Positions 12,501-23,437 of a DNA stretch of 64,000 nucleotides are shown here, in pieces. Source of the stretch: Periconia sp. R9002 (lineage: Eukaryota; Ascomycota; Dothideomycetes; Pleosporales; Periconiaceae). The notes beneath the pieces were generated by a model. It searched no databases. It worked only from the letters and a program-made list of their open reading frames with translations, and had not been told where the DNA came from. How positions within the stretch are numbered: the first letter of the stretch is position 1; every line of letters starts with the position of its first letter. Both the position numbers and the translations under genes were made by a program. The stretch spans positions 62,001 through 126,000 of the forward strand of contig JAMAHW010000003.1 of the NCBI GenBank assembly GCA_023627715.1, given 5' to 3'.

Positions 12501-15419
12501 AGTATAAAAACATCCGCTACATCCTCTTTCCTCCTTCTTTTCTTTCCACAGAGTTTTGCTGAAAATGAAATTTCAATAAAACTAGTCAGTAAACTGGATA
12601 TGGTGATTGGGGGTCTGTCTGGAGCCACCAAGGCTGCAAAAAAAGTAGAGTTGATCGTAGCTCATGGTCAGACCCGACGCACTTTTGATAGCCACAGCAA
12701 TGATGATGAGATATGTACAGCGACAACGATGAGCATCGCCGCTCCCACATATCCAACAGAAAAATAAGCTTAGGTAAGACGATAGCCTAGTTTTCGTGCT
12801 GGACATAGGTATAAATATCACATCAAATGGTCACCTTCTTACTTCTTTTTCTTCACACATGTCTATGAATGGGAAACTCAACATTTTAAAAGAAATGATG
12901 TTTGAGATGATACATGGTGTTGCGTGCGCCTCCGTTGGGTCAAGATAATTGTTTTGTTACCTGGGAATCATGTTTTCGAAATGCGGTCTTCCCAGTCTGA
13001 ACCCTACAGTAGTGATGATGAAGATTTGCATCGCCATTATATACGTGATACGAAGTAACTAAGTATTATCTCTGACTAATATCCTACAAGGAGGTATATA
13101 TATGTCCCTGCAGCTCTTTCTTCCCTCCTCCCTTCTTTTCTTTTCACAGAGTCATGGGAGGAACTATTTATTAAAAAGAATTCATAACACCATGCTATGT
13201 GAGTGTGCCGGGTCTTGCTGCCAAAAATCCCACTCTCCCATTGCCCAACATGTTATGGGATCTGATCTTTTAGTCGATGAAAAAGAATGATGATAATAAT
13301 GATGATGATGAACAGCCTCAACAGATATCCTATTTCCAAAGATACCTAGCTTACTAATGAACTCGCTGGGGCAGTGTGTACGTATAAATACCCCATCGAC
13401 ACTCGTCGCTCTCTTCTTTCCTCTCTACGCACACGCGGTGGGGAGTGAGGGAGCTCAGTAATTACTATAAAGTATTCTATGACGAGGTTCATGGGGAAGC
13501 GCGTGTCTGGTTGTCATCCCAAATTGTCACTCCTTGGAATCCATGGGAGTACGAGTAGTTTTTTTAATTGAGTTCTTTCGATACCGATATTTATGATGAT
13601 GACGATGATGAAGGACGGCATCACCATCAATCCGCCCACCTCGACATGAACCTGAGATCAGCTGCTTTCTATGCTAGTGCTTACTTTAGTATAAATAGCC
13701 CTTTGATCCTCTGCTTTCCTCCTTTCTTTCTTCTTTACAATCATGTGGGGATGAGTTATTGCGCCTCTTATTAAAATTTGAGAAATGCCACATCCATGGC
13801 TTGTGGAGTGTGTCTGAGTTTCCAAACCGTTCACAGGTGAATGTATGTAGTGCGTGAGGTTCAAGTCACTTCCATGCGTTTTCGAATTGGAAAATGGTGG
13901 TGATGACGATATGCACTATCATTAACGTCCGAAACAAACCCCTCACATTAGTAACGCTATCCGTGCGTGGATTCGCATATAAATATCTCCTCGTACGTCT
14001 ACCTTCTTCTTTCCCTTTTCTTCTTTACACATGGGGAGTGAGATGGATGCCTATCATCAAGTATAAAAAGCTCATAATTATACAAAACATGTGGTGGAGT
14101 GTGTTTGCCCGTCCTAAAAACAGTCCGCGAAAGCTATCTACATGCGAATAAGTTCTATGTTCTGCGCTATTCCCTCAATGACGCCAACAATGATGATAAT
14201 GAAGATCATTAGCATTGCCATTCCCCCAATTCAATTTATTTAGAAGCATGACTGAGCTTAAAATCACGTTACCTGTAGTGCGTAGGCTCAGGTATAAATA
14301 CAACCCTAAGAGTCTCCTTCTTCTTTCTTCTACACACATGGTGTAGTGAGAAAAACATCTAATATTCTAAAAATTACTACGCCCTCCAATATGCGGACCC
14401 TGTTCACACAATTTTCAAAACAAAGTTTTTTGTGATAAACCGACAGCGATAATGCTGATAGAAATCATCACCACCATCAGTTCCCATCTTCGCACCAGCG
14501 GTGAGTAGGAGCACTTGATGCCCTACCTAATTGAAGTCACGTTATCCATACGTAGATTCATATATAAATATCCCCCTTCTACGCTTTTTCTCTTCTCTTC
14601 TTTCTTTTTTCTGTACACAGGGGTTGGGGGAGGATCTTTCTACTTCTAAAAAACAGATGGGAAATAGGGTATGGTTGGTGCGGTGTGTTTGTTCCTTCTA
14701 AAAAATCTGGGATTCTCCGTTCATGTATGCCCGGCTGTCTCTCTTCTTACTCAAAAGCGGTGGATTGAACTCGTATGTTGGTGTGCCGCATCTCGCACAT
14801 TTTTTAATTATTACTTGTTTTTGATATCAAACGATGACGACGATGCAGAGCATCACCATTTCAATCTGACTAGACTATAATGATACATTGAATTCGAACG
14901 GTATGCACATGGTGATGTCTGTGCGTGGACGGCTTAGGTATAAATTCTTCGCTTTTTTCTTTTCCTTCCTTCTTTCTTTTTTACTCTTTACACGGTATTT
15001 GGGTGGGAGAAATCTTAAAAATAGTTACAAATTTCATCCTGCATGGTGTAGAGTGTGTCTGGTCTTTCTAAAAGCAGTCAGAGCGATATACATGTGTTCT
15101 TTTGTTCGAACAAATCAGCTCACGCGCTGATGTGTGGTGGAGTGTGTCCTGCACCCACTCTCCAACTCTTCCTCACCACCATCTATCCGTGATGACGATA
15201 CTCATCACCATCATCACCGTCATCACCACTCACCGTCATCACCACAAAACAGGGAAAAAAAGAGTACGCCCAGAAGCCTGAGCCACCTCGTCCGTGCGCT
15301 AGAGTGGTGTATAAATACCCCCCTTCTCTGCTGCTTTCTACCTTTCTTCTTCTTTTCTCTTTACACTTGGGGGGGCGGGCGAGTCGGGAGGACTCACTGA
15401 TTGTTAAAAACTATATAGA

Positions 15420-16175
15420 ACAACTGGTGATGTGGTGGAGTGTCTGTTTGTTTTTTCCAAAAAATCGATAGTATTGATCATGTGCTGGTGTGTTTCGCGT
15501 CTCCCGAAGATGCGGTCGCCCAGTTTTTCTAAAATAAAACTCACACACAACTAAAGCATGTTGGAGTGCGTTGTGCCCGCCTTCGATGGGCTCGTCTGCT
15601 CTTTCTAAAAACGCGATGAAGTCCGTTAAGGTGTTGGCGTGTGTCTTGCCGAACCCAAAAATCACATTTTCATGTTTTTCCAAACCCGGTCTACGCTGCT
15701 GCTATGCCGCTGTTTGGTGTGCTCGGATTCCTCTGCCTTGTTTCGATACATTCAGGTCCTTTTTATACCTACAACCCTAACGATGACGATGATGAAAACT
15801 ACCACCACCACCACTATCATCATCGCGAAACCACTACCTATGATCATGAGACCCACCAAAATAGCGCATCAAACCAACGGTATCTGTGCGTTGGTCCAAG
15901 GGTATAAATACCCCCTTCTTTGTCTGTCTTCTTCCTTTCTTTTTCTTTTTCTCTTTACACTTGGGCGGGGGGAGTGGGTGGTTTGCTACCTATTAAAATA
16001 CATCGAATCGATGGGCATGTGTGGTGGATTGGTGTGGGGTGTGGAGTGTGGTTTTCACCACAAACGAGTGTCACTCTCTGAAATGTGTGGTGTGTTGTGC
16101 GGTCGTGCTTTTTAAAACCGAAATCGTACAAGAGAATGTGTTGTGGTGTTGTGTGGTTCCAAAAACCAGACAATG
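15420..16175 (+). repeat. Nested short repeats in the tails of the right-hand units
   Basis: Between TATA boxes, the element GTGGTGGAGTGTGT (and variants) followed by a pyrimidine run and TTCTAAAA or CCAAAAA is repeated several times at ~50-80 bp intervals. Examples begin near 15429, 15482, 15558, 15630, 16020, 16085 and 16137. In left-hand units the element usually occurs once or twice. Local amplification of this tail explains why right-hand units are longer than the ~290 bp left-hand ones. Confidence 0.65.
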
Positions 16176-16270
16176 TTTACGCATGTCCGGTGTGCTTTGT
16201 GGTTGTGGATTTCGGGTGTCATGTTTCGAAACTCTGTACGACTTCCAGCACGCTTTATAGTGATAATGAT

Positions 16271-16301
<31 letters not shown>
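16271..16301. repeat. (ATC)n microsatellite within an array dyad
   Basis: About ten uninterrupted ATC triplets follow GATAATGATA, an expanded version of the CATCATC arm found upstream of each TATA box in the array. It creates spurious poly-His or poly-Asp open frames on the two strands. Confidence 0.85.
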
Positions 16302-17010
16302 GCTACTCTTCCCTCCATAAACTATCGAAAAGAGGGATTGGATATAGCATTGACCATGTCGTCCGTGCGTGGGTCTATGTATAAATACTTCCCCTCGGTG
16401 CTGTTTCCTTCTTCCTTTCTTCTTCACACAGATAGAAGTGAGGGGGGAGAGTTGTTCTAAAATTTGCAGCTAGAGGGTCGCATGGGCTGTGGAGTCGTGA
16501 GAACCCGATCTCTAACAGACATATGGGGGAGGTGTGGGTGCGCTGTTTCGAAACAGCGAGCATTAGCGCTCCACATGGGTCGGCGGTTTGTGCATTTCGA
16601 TACTAAGCGGTGGTGATTATTCTCAGCATCAGCATCATCGTTCATCGTCACCATCAGGTATTGTCGTTCGTACATGTATGTTTTGTATGTACTTTGTGAG
16701 GGAGAACGAGGGTGTAGGCAGCTTGTCCAGATTTGTCCAAGTGTGAAAGATAGGAACTATATAAGTCTCCTGTTTTCTCTCGATGGAGTTTCTTTTCTTC
16801 TTCTTTACACTTGGGGGTCGGCGGTTGGGGGGTTTAAACATTTTTAAAAAAATCGTTAATGAATACAAAATATGTGGCGGGGGATTTGGTTGTAAAACGA
16901 CTGAACAGATCTTTATGTGTTCTTCATCTTTATAGTCGGTTGATTCATGTCTATTATTTTTAATAAACGAGTTGATGATGATGAACCTCACCATCGTCGC
17001 AAGGTCAAGC

Positions 17011-18395
17011 TTTTCCAAAGCAGCACAAGCGCGGATGAATTGGCGCGCACGTGATGGGACCCTGAAACCATTTGATTGGTGCAGATGCCTCAGGGTTTTT
17101 TCTTTTGGTAGCGAGAACATCAACGCGAAACTGCGGTTGTCGAGGAAATTATTAGAAGTGACAAAGTGACATTCTACGATAATATGGTTTTTCTTCTTCG
17201 TGTTTACCTCCAATTTTCTCTTCTGTTAAATTGGTACTTCTTTGAGTGACGGTGTCCAAGGTAGAGCACGAACAAGCAGCGCCCATGTCTACGTGTGGGA
17301 CTTGGGTAAAGAGCACGTGCTGCAGTGCGCACGATGGAAGAAGCTTGGAAGGTTCGACCTTGTACAGGGCTTTTATCTGGGGCAAGGAAAAACAGAAACC
17401 TGGGATAGGGGTAGGAGATACATTGTTTGGTAAATATACGAGTGTTTCTTGGAATATGGCAGATACGTGCTTAGGTACTCATGTACCCTTTTCTACAGCA
17501 ATCGAATGTGTACTCTACCACCCCTATCCGCGACAATCGAACAGCCAGAGAAGGTGGACAGTAGGTAACGGCGTCTATTACACCATTCGGCTTTTTACGG
17601 CGGGCCAGGATAGATTCCTGTTGAGTACATAGGGGGCTAGCACGAGCCTCATGGTGGGAGCATGTCGTGCTCCTCATTTGTTGTCCCGAGCAACGACGCG
17701 GGAGTGGCAGCAACGGGCAGAACAGCACGCTTTTGGCGCGTCGCGTCGCGATGGTTACCTGGGAAAAGGGGCAAGGAAACCATGGAATATGAGTATATTG
17801 TTAATAGTCATAGGGCGACTGTGACTTGCTCGAATTTTTCAGTGCTCATTTCGGCGGCGTCCTCGGAGGACCATGAGGGGAATGGTAGGAGAGAGGTGAG
17901 TAGGGTGCTGACGCGCAATCTCGATTAAGTCGAGCAATGACCCTGAGCCCTGTTTGGGAGGAGGATACGTTTTCTTTGGAAAGACAGAGGGAATTGAGAC
18001 CGGGTGCGCTTATGCGAAACACATGTTTGGCAACAAGCCCGCGGTTGTTGCCAACAAACGGCACCTACTGCACTGAGTCTGACTCCTGTCGGGGCTCTGT
18101 GCACCCCCGTAAACACAACCACCTATCTACCTACTTGAATTCATGCCCTTTTCCCTTCTGACATATTACCCTCCAACATCTTACCTTGCACTCTTCAACC
18201 TCCTCAACCATACACATTGGTCGAGTCCTCGTTCAGCCCTCGTGATCGAAAACAACCCCTCTCGTACCTCTCCGAGCGCCCAGCACACAGTCTAAATTTA
18301 GCGTCCCGGTCTCCATCAACTCTCTTAAACGTCGCCCTCGAGTCCCCGACAACCGTTTCACCACTCAACAACCACCCCAACACACTTTGCTTGCC
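17011..18395. other. Intergenic region upstream of the coiled-coil gene
   Basis: Links the array to the coiled-coil gene. Open frames near 17246-17632 have no family features. Pyrimidine-rich sequence at about 18120-18390 is compatible with a 5' untranslated region. Confidence 0.4.
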
Positions 18396-20432
18396 ATGTC
18401 GTCCACGACGGCAAGGAAGCCGGCCCCGCCAGGCACACCCGCCACTCGCGATCCAGCCAGCAGGACCTCGTCCTCGCCCGGCGCCGCCAACCGCACTCCC
18501 GTCCGCTCTTCCACCCCAACATCCAACGGCGCAAACGGAGTGGCGAGAACCCGATCCGTCAGGTCTTCTGTGAACGGTACCCCCGTTTCCGCTCGCTCAG
18601 CCGTTAGAAAACCTCACGGCCCATCATCCAGTCTAAGCATGAGTTCATCGCAGGCCGATGGCCCTGACAATGATACCGCTAGGGAGGAAGCCGCCGCATA
18701 CTTGGCAGACCTGAAGGAGCGCTTGCAGAAGGCCGAGGCTGAGGCCGAGGAGCGAAAGAAGCAGATTGAAGTTCTCAACGCCCGCCTCGACGACGCTCTG
18801 CAGGAGCAGTCCAAATTGGAGGAGCGCGCGCATGAAGAGGAGGAAAAGGTCGAATTGCTAGACAACGAGAAGCGCGAGCTGACCCGTCAGCAACGAGAGC
18901 TCGAGAGCATCTATGAAGCCGAACGCGCGCAGACCATGAAGGAGAAGGAGGAGGCTCAGACCAAAGAAGAGGAGCTGCAGGAGACCATTCAGCGGCTAAA
19001 GGAGGCTATGGCGACCAAGAATATCCAGCTCAACAGTGATACCGAGGATTCTGGCCGCCTGTCGCGAACTTGTAAGTGCTCACTAAGATGGTGCTATGCC
19101 GCCGCCCGTCAGCTTCAGCCACTAACAGCTGAGACAGCAAGCTTCCGCAACAATCCCTCGCGCAACAGCTCGTCACAAAACCTCGAGACCACTAACTCCT
19201 TCGCGCCGCCCTCGTCGGTTCAGCGCAGCGATTCGCGCAACCACTCCAAACTCATCCACCAAAAGGACAAAATCATCGAGGATCTGCGCTTAGAGATGGC
19301 CGAGGTACAAATCAAGTTGATGGAAGCCGAGAATGTCGGCGGCGGTCGCATGCAGGAACTCGAGAAGCAGCTTCTGGAGACGCGCATGACCAATGCTAGG
19401 CTGATGGAAGACAACGAGAGCTTCCAGCTCCTACTCGGCGAGAAGACACTCAACGGTGACCTGAGCCGCGGCGAGTTCCTACGCCCATCTTCTCCCCAAG
19501 AAGAGCGTGCACCATCCCGCAACGGGCCCATGACCAGCCTCGCAGACGAACTCGACTCTGCAGAAGGCGCTGAGGGTGAAATCATCCGCAAACTCGAGGC
19601 CGAAATCACCAATCTAAAGGGCGAAAACAAGGCCCTGACACTCTACATCAACAAGATCATCGGCCGCCTGCTCACGCACCAGGGCTTCGAATCAGTGCTC
19701 GGCGATGACCACGCACCTCCAGCAGCAAACGTCAACAAGGACCTACCAGCCCCGCCCAAGGAAAACGAGCCTCAAGGTTTCCTCCAGCGCGCGAAGTCCG
19801 TCGTCGGCGGTGGGCGCAACAAGCCTCGCCCTATGAGCTATGCAGCACCTGCACCCCAGCACACTCTCCACGAAGATCCCAACCTCGCGCCCAGCATCCC
19901 CTTGCAGCGTTCGCAGACAGGCCAGACCTCGCGCAGCAGCAGCTACCAGCACCACAGGCACTCGACCTCCGACGCCACGCAACCCGGCGCGGCAAACGTC
20001 ATTACGAACATGTTCCGGATCCCCCCACCGGCCGTGACCCCGGGCCAAACCTCGCCCGGCATTGTCTCCCCACGGAACTCGTTCTTCGGGCTCCCCATCA
20101 ACGGCGCCAACGGTGCTTCAGGCAACAGCAACCCGTCATCCCGCGTGCCCTCTTCCAGCGCCGCCGGCATGTCCATTAGGGAAGAAAAGGACGAGCGTGA
20201 CGACGCCAAATCGACCCTGTCATCCGAGACCGGCGGCCACGTCGACACGCCGAGCCCTCCCCGCAACAAGGAAACGAGCACCATGACCGGCAAGCAGATG
20301 CGCCCGCTGCGTCTGGTACAGAACGAGGAGGCTGCTATGCGCGAGCGCAAGGCGGCCAACCGTGCGTCGTGGTTCGGAGGCTTGTTCGGTGGCGGCGAGC
20401 AACAGCAGCAGAAGGTCCCTGAGACGCAGTAA
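18396..20432 (+). CDS. Large coiled-coil protein, conserved fungal type
   Basis: Predicted protein of 656 residues if the 66-nt intron at 19072-19137 is removed, or 678 if it is retained. The ATG at 18396 starts MSSTTARKPAPP. The first ~85 residues are Ser/Pro/Arg-rich and disordered. Residues ~100-215 form a long heptad-type coiled coil (runs of AEAEAEERKKQIEVLNARL kind), and a second coiled coil follows (KDKIIEDLRLEMAEVQIKLM, then ELEKQLLETRMTNARLMEDN). Next is a conserved-looking helix, NKALTLYINKIIGRLLTHQG. The C-terminal ~230 residues are low complexity, ending near SWFGGLFGGGEQQQQ. Similar proteins are annotated in other ascomycetes only as coiled-coil or 'M protein repeat' proteins. 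A scaffold or cytoskeletal role is plausible but unproven. The intron has GTAAGT, an actaac branch site and a CAG end. Confidence 0.85.
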   Translation: MSSTTARKPAPPGTPATRDPASRTSSSPGAANRTPVRSSTPTSNGANGVARTRSVRSSVNGTPVSARSAVRKPHGPSSSLSMSSSQADGPDNDTAREEAAAYLADLKERLQKAEAEAEERKKQIEVLNARLDDALQEQSKLEERAHEEEEKVELLDNEKRELTRQQRELESIYEAERAQTMKEKEEAQTKEEELQETIQRLKEAMATKNIQLNSDTEDSGRLSRTCKCSLRWCYAAARQLQPLTAETASFRNNPSRNSSSQNLETTNSFAPPSSVQRSDSRNHSKLIHQKDKIIEDLRLEMAEVQIKLMEAENVGGGRMQELEKQLLETRMTNARLMEDNESFQLLLGEKTLNGDLSRGEFLRPSSPQEERAPSRNGPMTSLADELDSAEGAEGEIIRKLEAEITNLKGENKALTLYINKIIGRLLTHQGFESVLGDDHAPPAANVNKDLPAPPKENEPQGFLQRAKSVVGGGRNKPRPMSYAAPAPQHTLHEDPNLAPSIPLQRSQTGQTSRSSSYQHHRHSTSDATQPGAANVITNMFRIPPPAVTPGQTSPGIVSPRNSFFGLPINGANGASGNSNPSSRVPSSSAAGMSIREEKDERDDAKSTLSSETGGHVDTPSPPRNKETSTMTGKQMRPLRLVQNEEAAMRERKAANRASWFGGLFGGGEQQQQKVPETQ

Positions 20433-22253
20433 ATAATTACTCCGTCTCTCATCCTACCCATCATCCTTCCTGTTTTTTTGCTCACCACTCCGCGTCTGAG
20501 AGGGAATCATGGTCATTTCCTCTTCCTCAAACCCTCTTTCTATGTAAATGATGAACGAAACAAACGCCCCCCATCGGTTTCCTGGGGATGAAATGATACC
20601 ACGTACGCAACCACAACAGCCTTCTTAGAACATTGTTTCCTCCTTTTTTTCTCCAATTTTGAGACACCGATCGGTTTGATTCGATTGTACACAATCTTCT
20701 CCCCCATCCACCTCTTCGTTATACCGCCCATCACCATGCCTACGTTTTCACGACCCGATTTCGAAAAGGAAAGAGGAGGGGAAGCTCTACAAACGATTAT
20801 TCTTATTATGTAGGACGTTACGAAGCGGGAGGTTCTCGTTTGGATCGATCAATTCAAAGGCTCTGGATTTTGTATACCCCCCCTTTTCTTGCTTTAACCT
20901 CGATAATGGTTTGCTTTTTTTCTTTAATGGAATGAATGGGGTTGAGGGTCTGTATGAATGGGTCGGTGGGTGGGGTCACCCTTACGAAAACCGTTTTGGA
21001 TGAACCGCGATGATGAAGACATGAACTGGGATTGATTGATGGAAGAAGAGAGGAAAAGGTTACGGAGGAGGAGGGAGGTCGCAGCAGCGTTGTTGTTGCA
21101 ATGCATCCTCTTCCTCCTCTACTCCTACCCCTTGTTCGTTTGGCTCTTTTTTTGGGTACGAATGGCGTTTTTTTTTCTAGGTATATATAAATAAGCTTAA
21201 TACAATTTTCATCCATCGTATTTTCCTCCTTTTCCGATATCGACATTTCTACGTCAGTTGCGTGCGTCTCTTTCTGGCCTTCCGTTTAATGGACTTGCAC
21301 ACACTCTATAGATCCGTCAACTTCTAACCTGTACGTACGGCTAGAATGCCCTTCTCCAATATCATAAACGGATTAATCCCTTTACACCCCAACACGCCCA
21401 GGCCCCAACTTATCCTATCTCATCTCACCCATCCCATCCTATGCAATCTAATCCCATCCACCTCTCCACACCCCCACAAGCCCGTCCCCTGCCGCCCTCT
21501 ATCCCATCCTTTTTCACGAGGCTTAGCTGGGTTGGGAACAGGCAGCTAACAACATGTAACACTCTAAAACACTGTTTAACAGTTAGCCTACGGGTAGAAA
21601 ATTGTCCAAGTCAAGATCCTCAATTCCGTCAACCCATGCTGCCAAATCCCGGCATCTCCATTATCGAAAAGTACAACATCATCACCTTTAGTGAAGCAGA
21701 AGAAGAAGAAAAGTTGAAGGTTGGTCGGGATTCCATTGAATTAGTTGGGTTAATTTATCAGCACTTGTGCGTCGTCAACCGCTGAACGATGTAGATATTG
21801 TGGTGGTGGGTGGCTTTGAAGGTTTAGTTTGGCCGTCTCCGTCTTGTTTATGTTCTTCGGCATTGATTTCGTAGCTTCGAAGTATAATGCTTAATCCAAG
21901 CCTCCCGCAGGGACTCCTCCCTTTTGTCACGATTACGTCTGTCTTTGTCAAGCGTGTGGATACATCAATGATAGTTGAAGATGGTCGATACGGAATTTTG
22001 TAGTCGATCCTGGCGCGGGGTTTACCGTAAGCTATGCTTATTGCAACACAGATTCTAAGATGGTCTTCTACGCATCGAGTGGGCTATTGTGTGGCGTTGA
22101 TATGCTGTCGAATTGAGTTGGCTAAGTTATGTGAGTGAGGGGGGCAACGTCCTAGTGATCTGAGAAAGAGGTTGAATGGATGTTGGATGCCATGGTGGAT
22201 AGGGTTGAGAGAAGGTGGTGGTGGGGTGAGCGTGAGGTGAGTGTAGTCATTAC
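20433..22253. other. Intergenic region, low complexity
   Basis: 3' flank of the coiled-coil gene with homopolymer T runs and pyrimidine-rich parts (for example 21380-21500). No gene recognised. Confidence 0.4.
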
Positions 22254-22405
22254 GGGGTTTGGCTGGGCTTAGAATAGGGTGTTAACCGCACTTTCTACTT
22301 TAAAATACTATTAAACACCCTCTCAACGTAGCTTCTATAGGCACTTAACCTACAATCTAGACGTTAATTTCTATCTAAAAGCATTCCTAGGGTGTGCTAA
22401 ACCCC
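22254..22405 (+). repeat. Short dispersed repeat family A, copy 1
   Basis: A ~152-bp element opening with GGGGTTTGGCTGGGCTTAG and closing with CCTAGGGTGTGCTAAACCCC. The outermost bases are weakly inverted (GGGGTTT against AAACCCC), as in a small non-autonomous element. It shares internal blocks such as TAGCTTCTA...ACCTACAATCTAGAC with the copy at 25167-25320. It encodes nothing. Confidence 0.75.
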
Positions 22406-23437
22406 TTAATAGTGGAGAGGGAGAGGTGATGGGAGGCGCGGAGGCTGGGTCGAAGGTGAGATAATATTCTAATTGTCCTATCTCCCGCTAGCAGCAAATC
22501 CAAGTAATATCAAAAATCACCCGTTAATTGATAGAATAATACTACACAAAACACGAAACATACTAACATTTGAAGGTTATCCACAAGGACCCACGTGACA
22601 ATTACCATCACGTGAAAGCCCATTCACGTAAAGAGTGTCTCCTACTAGAAATTCGTCCACACTAACTAGAGATACCCTGAAACACAATGTAAGCATATGT
22701 AAAGATACACCTGCGAAATTGTACGTCGGACGTTCTTCCGCGCAATTCACCGGCAGCCATCTACAGCCTATCCCATCCTATGTCGCAAGTACAAAGTTAT
22801 CTACGTGTAACGAGGATGGTTACAGTACATAATCATTGTCTTGATACGTCGCTTCAAGTGGGATCTCGATAAAAAAATGGCTGTGTATCTGGAAGTCGAT
22901 GTTTGTTAGTTATACGTAGCTAGGATAGTTAGGGTACGTCGTCTTTGTATCAGTACGCCAACCTATATGGTGTCTTGATAATAAACAGGATGCTGAGCAA
23001 GCATAGGATAGACAGGGTGCTGGTGACAAGTGCTATTATGGAGGGAAGAGAAATATGGTTTCTAGCGTGGGCATCTACAGATCCTAAAAACATTAATTGA
23101 TTATCATGAAATTTGAATCCTCACAGGGTATTGATACTATGGGCATCGACGCACAGAAAAAGCACTTGGTAACAAGATTCCCTTTAGAAATGTTTCTGAT
23201 AGCACCGGATATATAACTCTGCTACGATTACTGCGTAACTCTCTCCCCCTCGTAAAGTATAGCCAGTGTTGTTACAAAACGCCGAAAGTAGATCGAGGTC
23301 GAACATCAAAGCTGCGTATTTTATAATTTTAACATCTTTCGTCTACACCAAGCCCACGATGTTGAAATGACTCAATACTATCACTCTCTCCATCACTCTC
23401 TACCGCCATCTCAATCCCCAAACCCACCATAGTTACG
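22406..23437. other. Intergenic, AT-rich
   Basis: No gene recognised. Sequence between repeat A copy 1 and the 3' end of the kinase gene. Confidence 0.4.

Larger units (their letters stand above)
9600..17010 (+). repeat. Degenerate tandem array of about 22 promoter-like units
   Basis: Every ~270-310 bp in the left part (up to ~370-590 bp in the right part) the same ordered set of motifs recurs, always on the plus strand. The order is: a dyad of GATGATG-type and CATCATC/CATCACC-type trinucleotide runs; a box like GTGCGTGG; TATAAATA; 30-45 nt of CT-rich sequence; TTTACACA/CACACA followed by GGGG; TTCTAAAA; and a GTGGTGGAGTGTGT-like stretch ending in TTCTAAAA. Exact TATAAATA starts are at 9606, 10922, 11219, 11920, 12213, 12810, 13383, 13690, 13978, 14293, 14563, 15310, 15903 and 16380. 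Variants are at about 9895, 10361, 10653, 12503, 13095, 14939 and 16759. TATA to ACAC spacing is 40-53 nt, like fungal TATA-to-start-site spacing. No conserved peptide is encoded. The array could be a set of short non-coding transcription units or a promoter-derived satellite. Confidence 0.85.

Noticed and set aside
15134..16427. Open frames of 80-160 codons on both strands inside the tandem array
   Set aside because: They arise from GAT/CAT/CAC triplet runs and CT tracts, differ from unit to unit, and share no conserved start or peptide.
9600..17010. CRISPR-like array
   Set aside because: The organism is a fungus, units are ~290 bp and degenerate, and there are no short identical repeats with unique spacers.
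9600..17010. C/D-box snoRNA cluster, suggested by TGATGA motifs
   Set aside because: TGATGA here comes from triplet runs; no consistently placed CTGA box or short terminal stem was seen.
17246..17632. 128-codon open frame upstream of the coiled-coil gene
   Set aside because: No domain, no clear start context, and overlapping frames of similar length; not supported as a gene.
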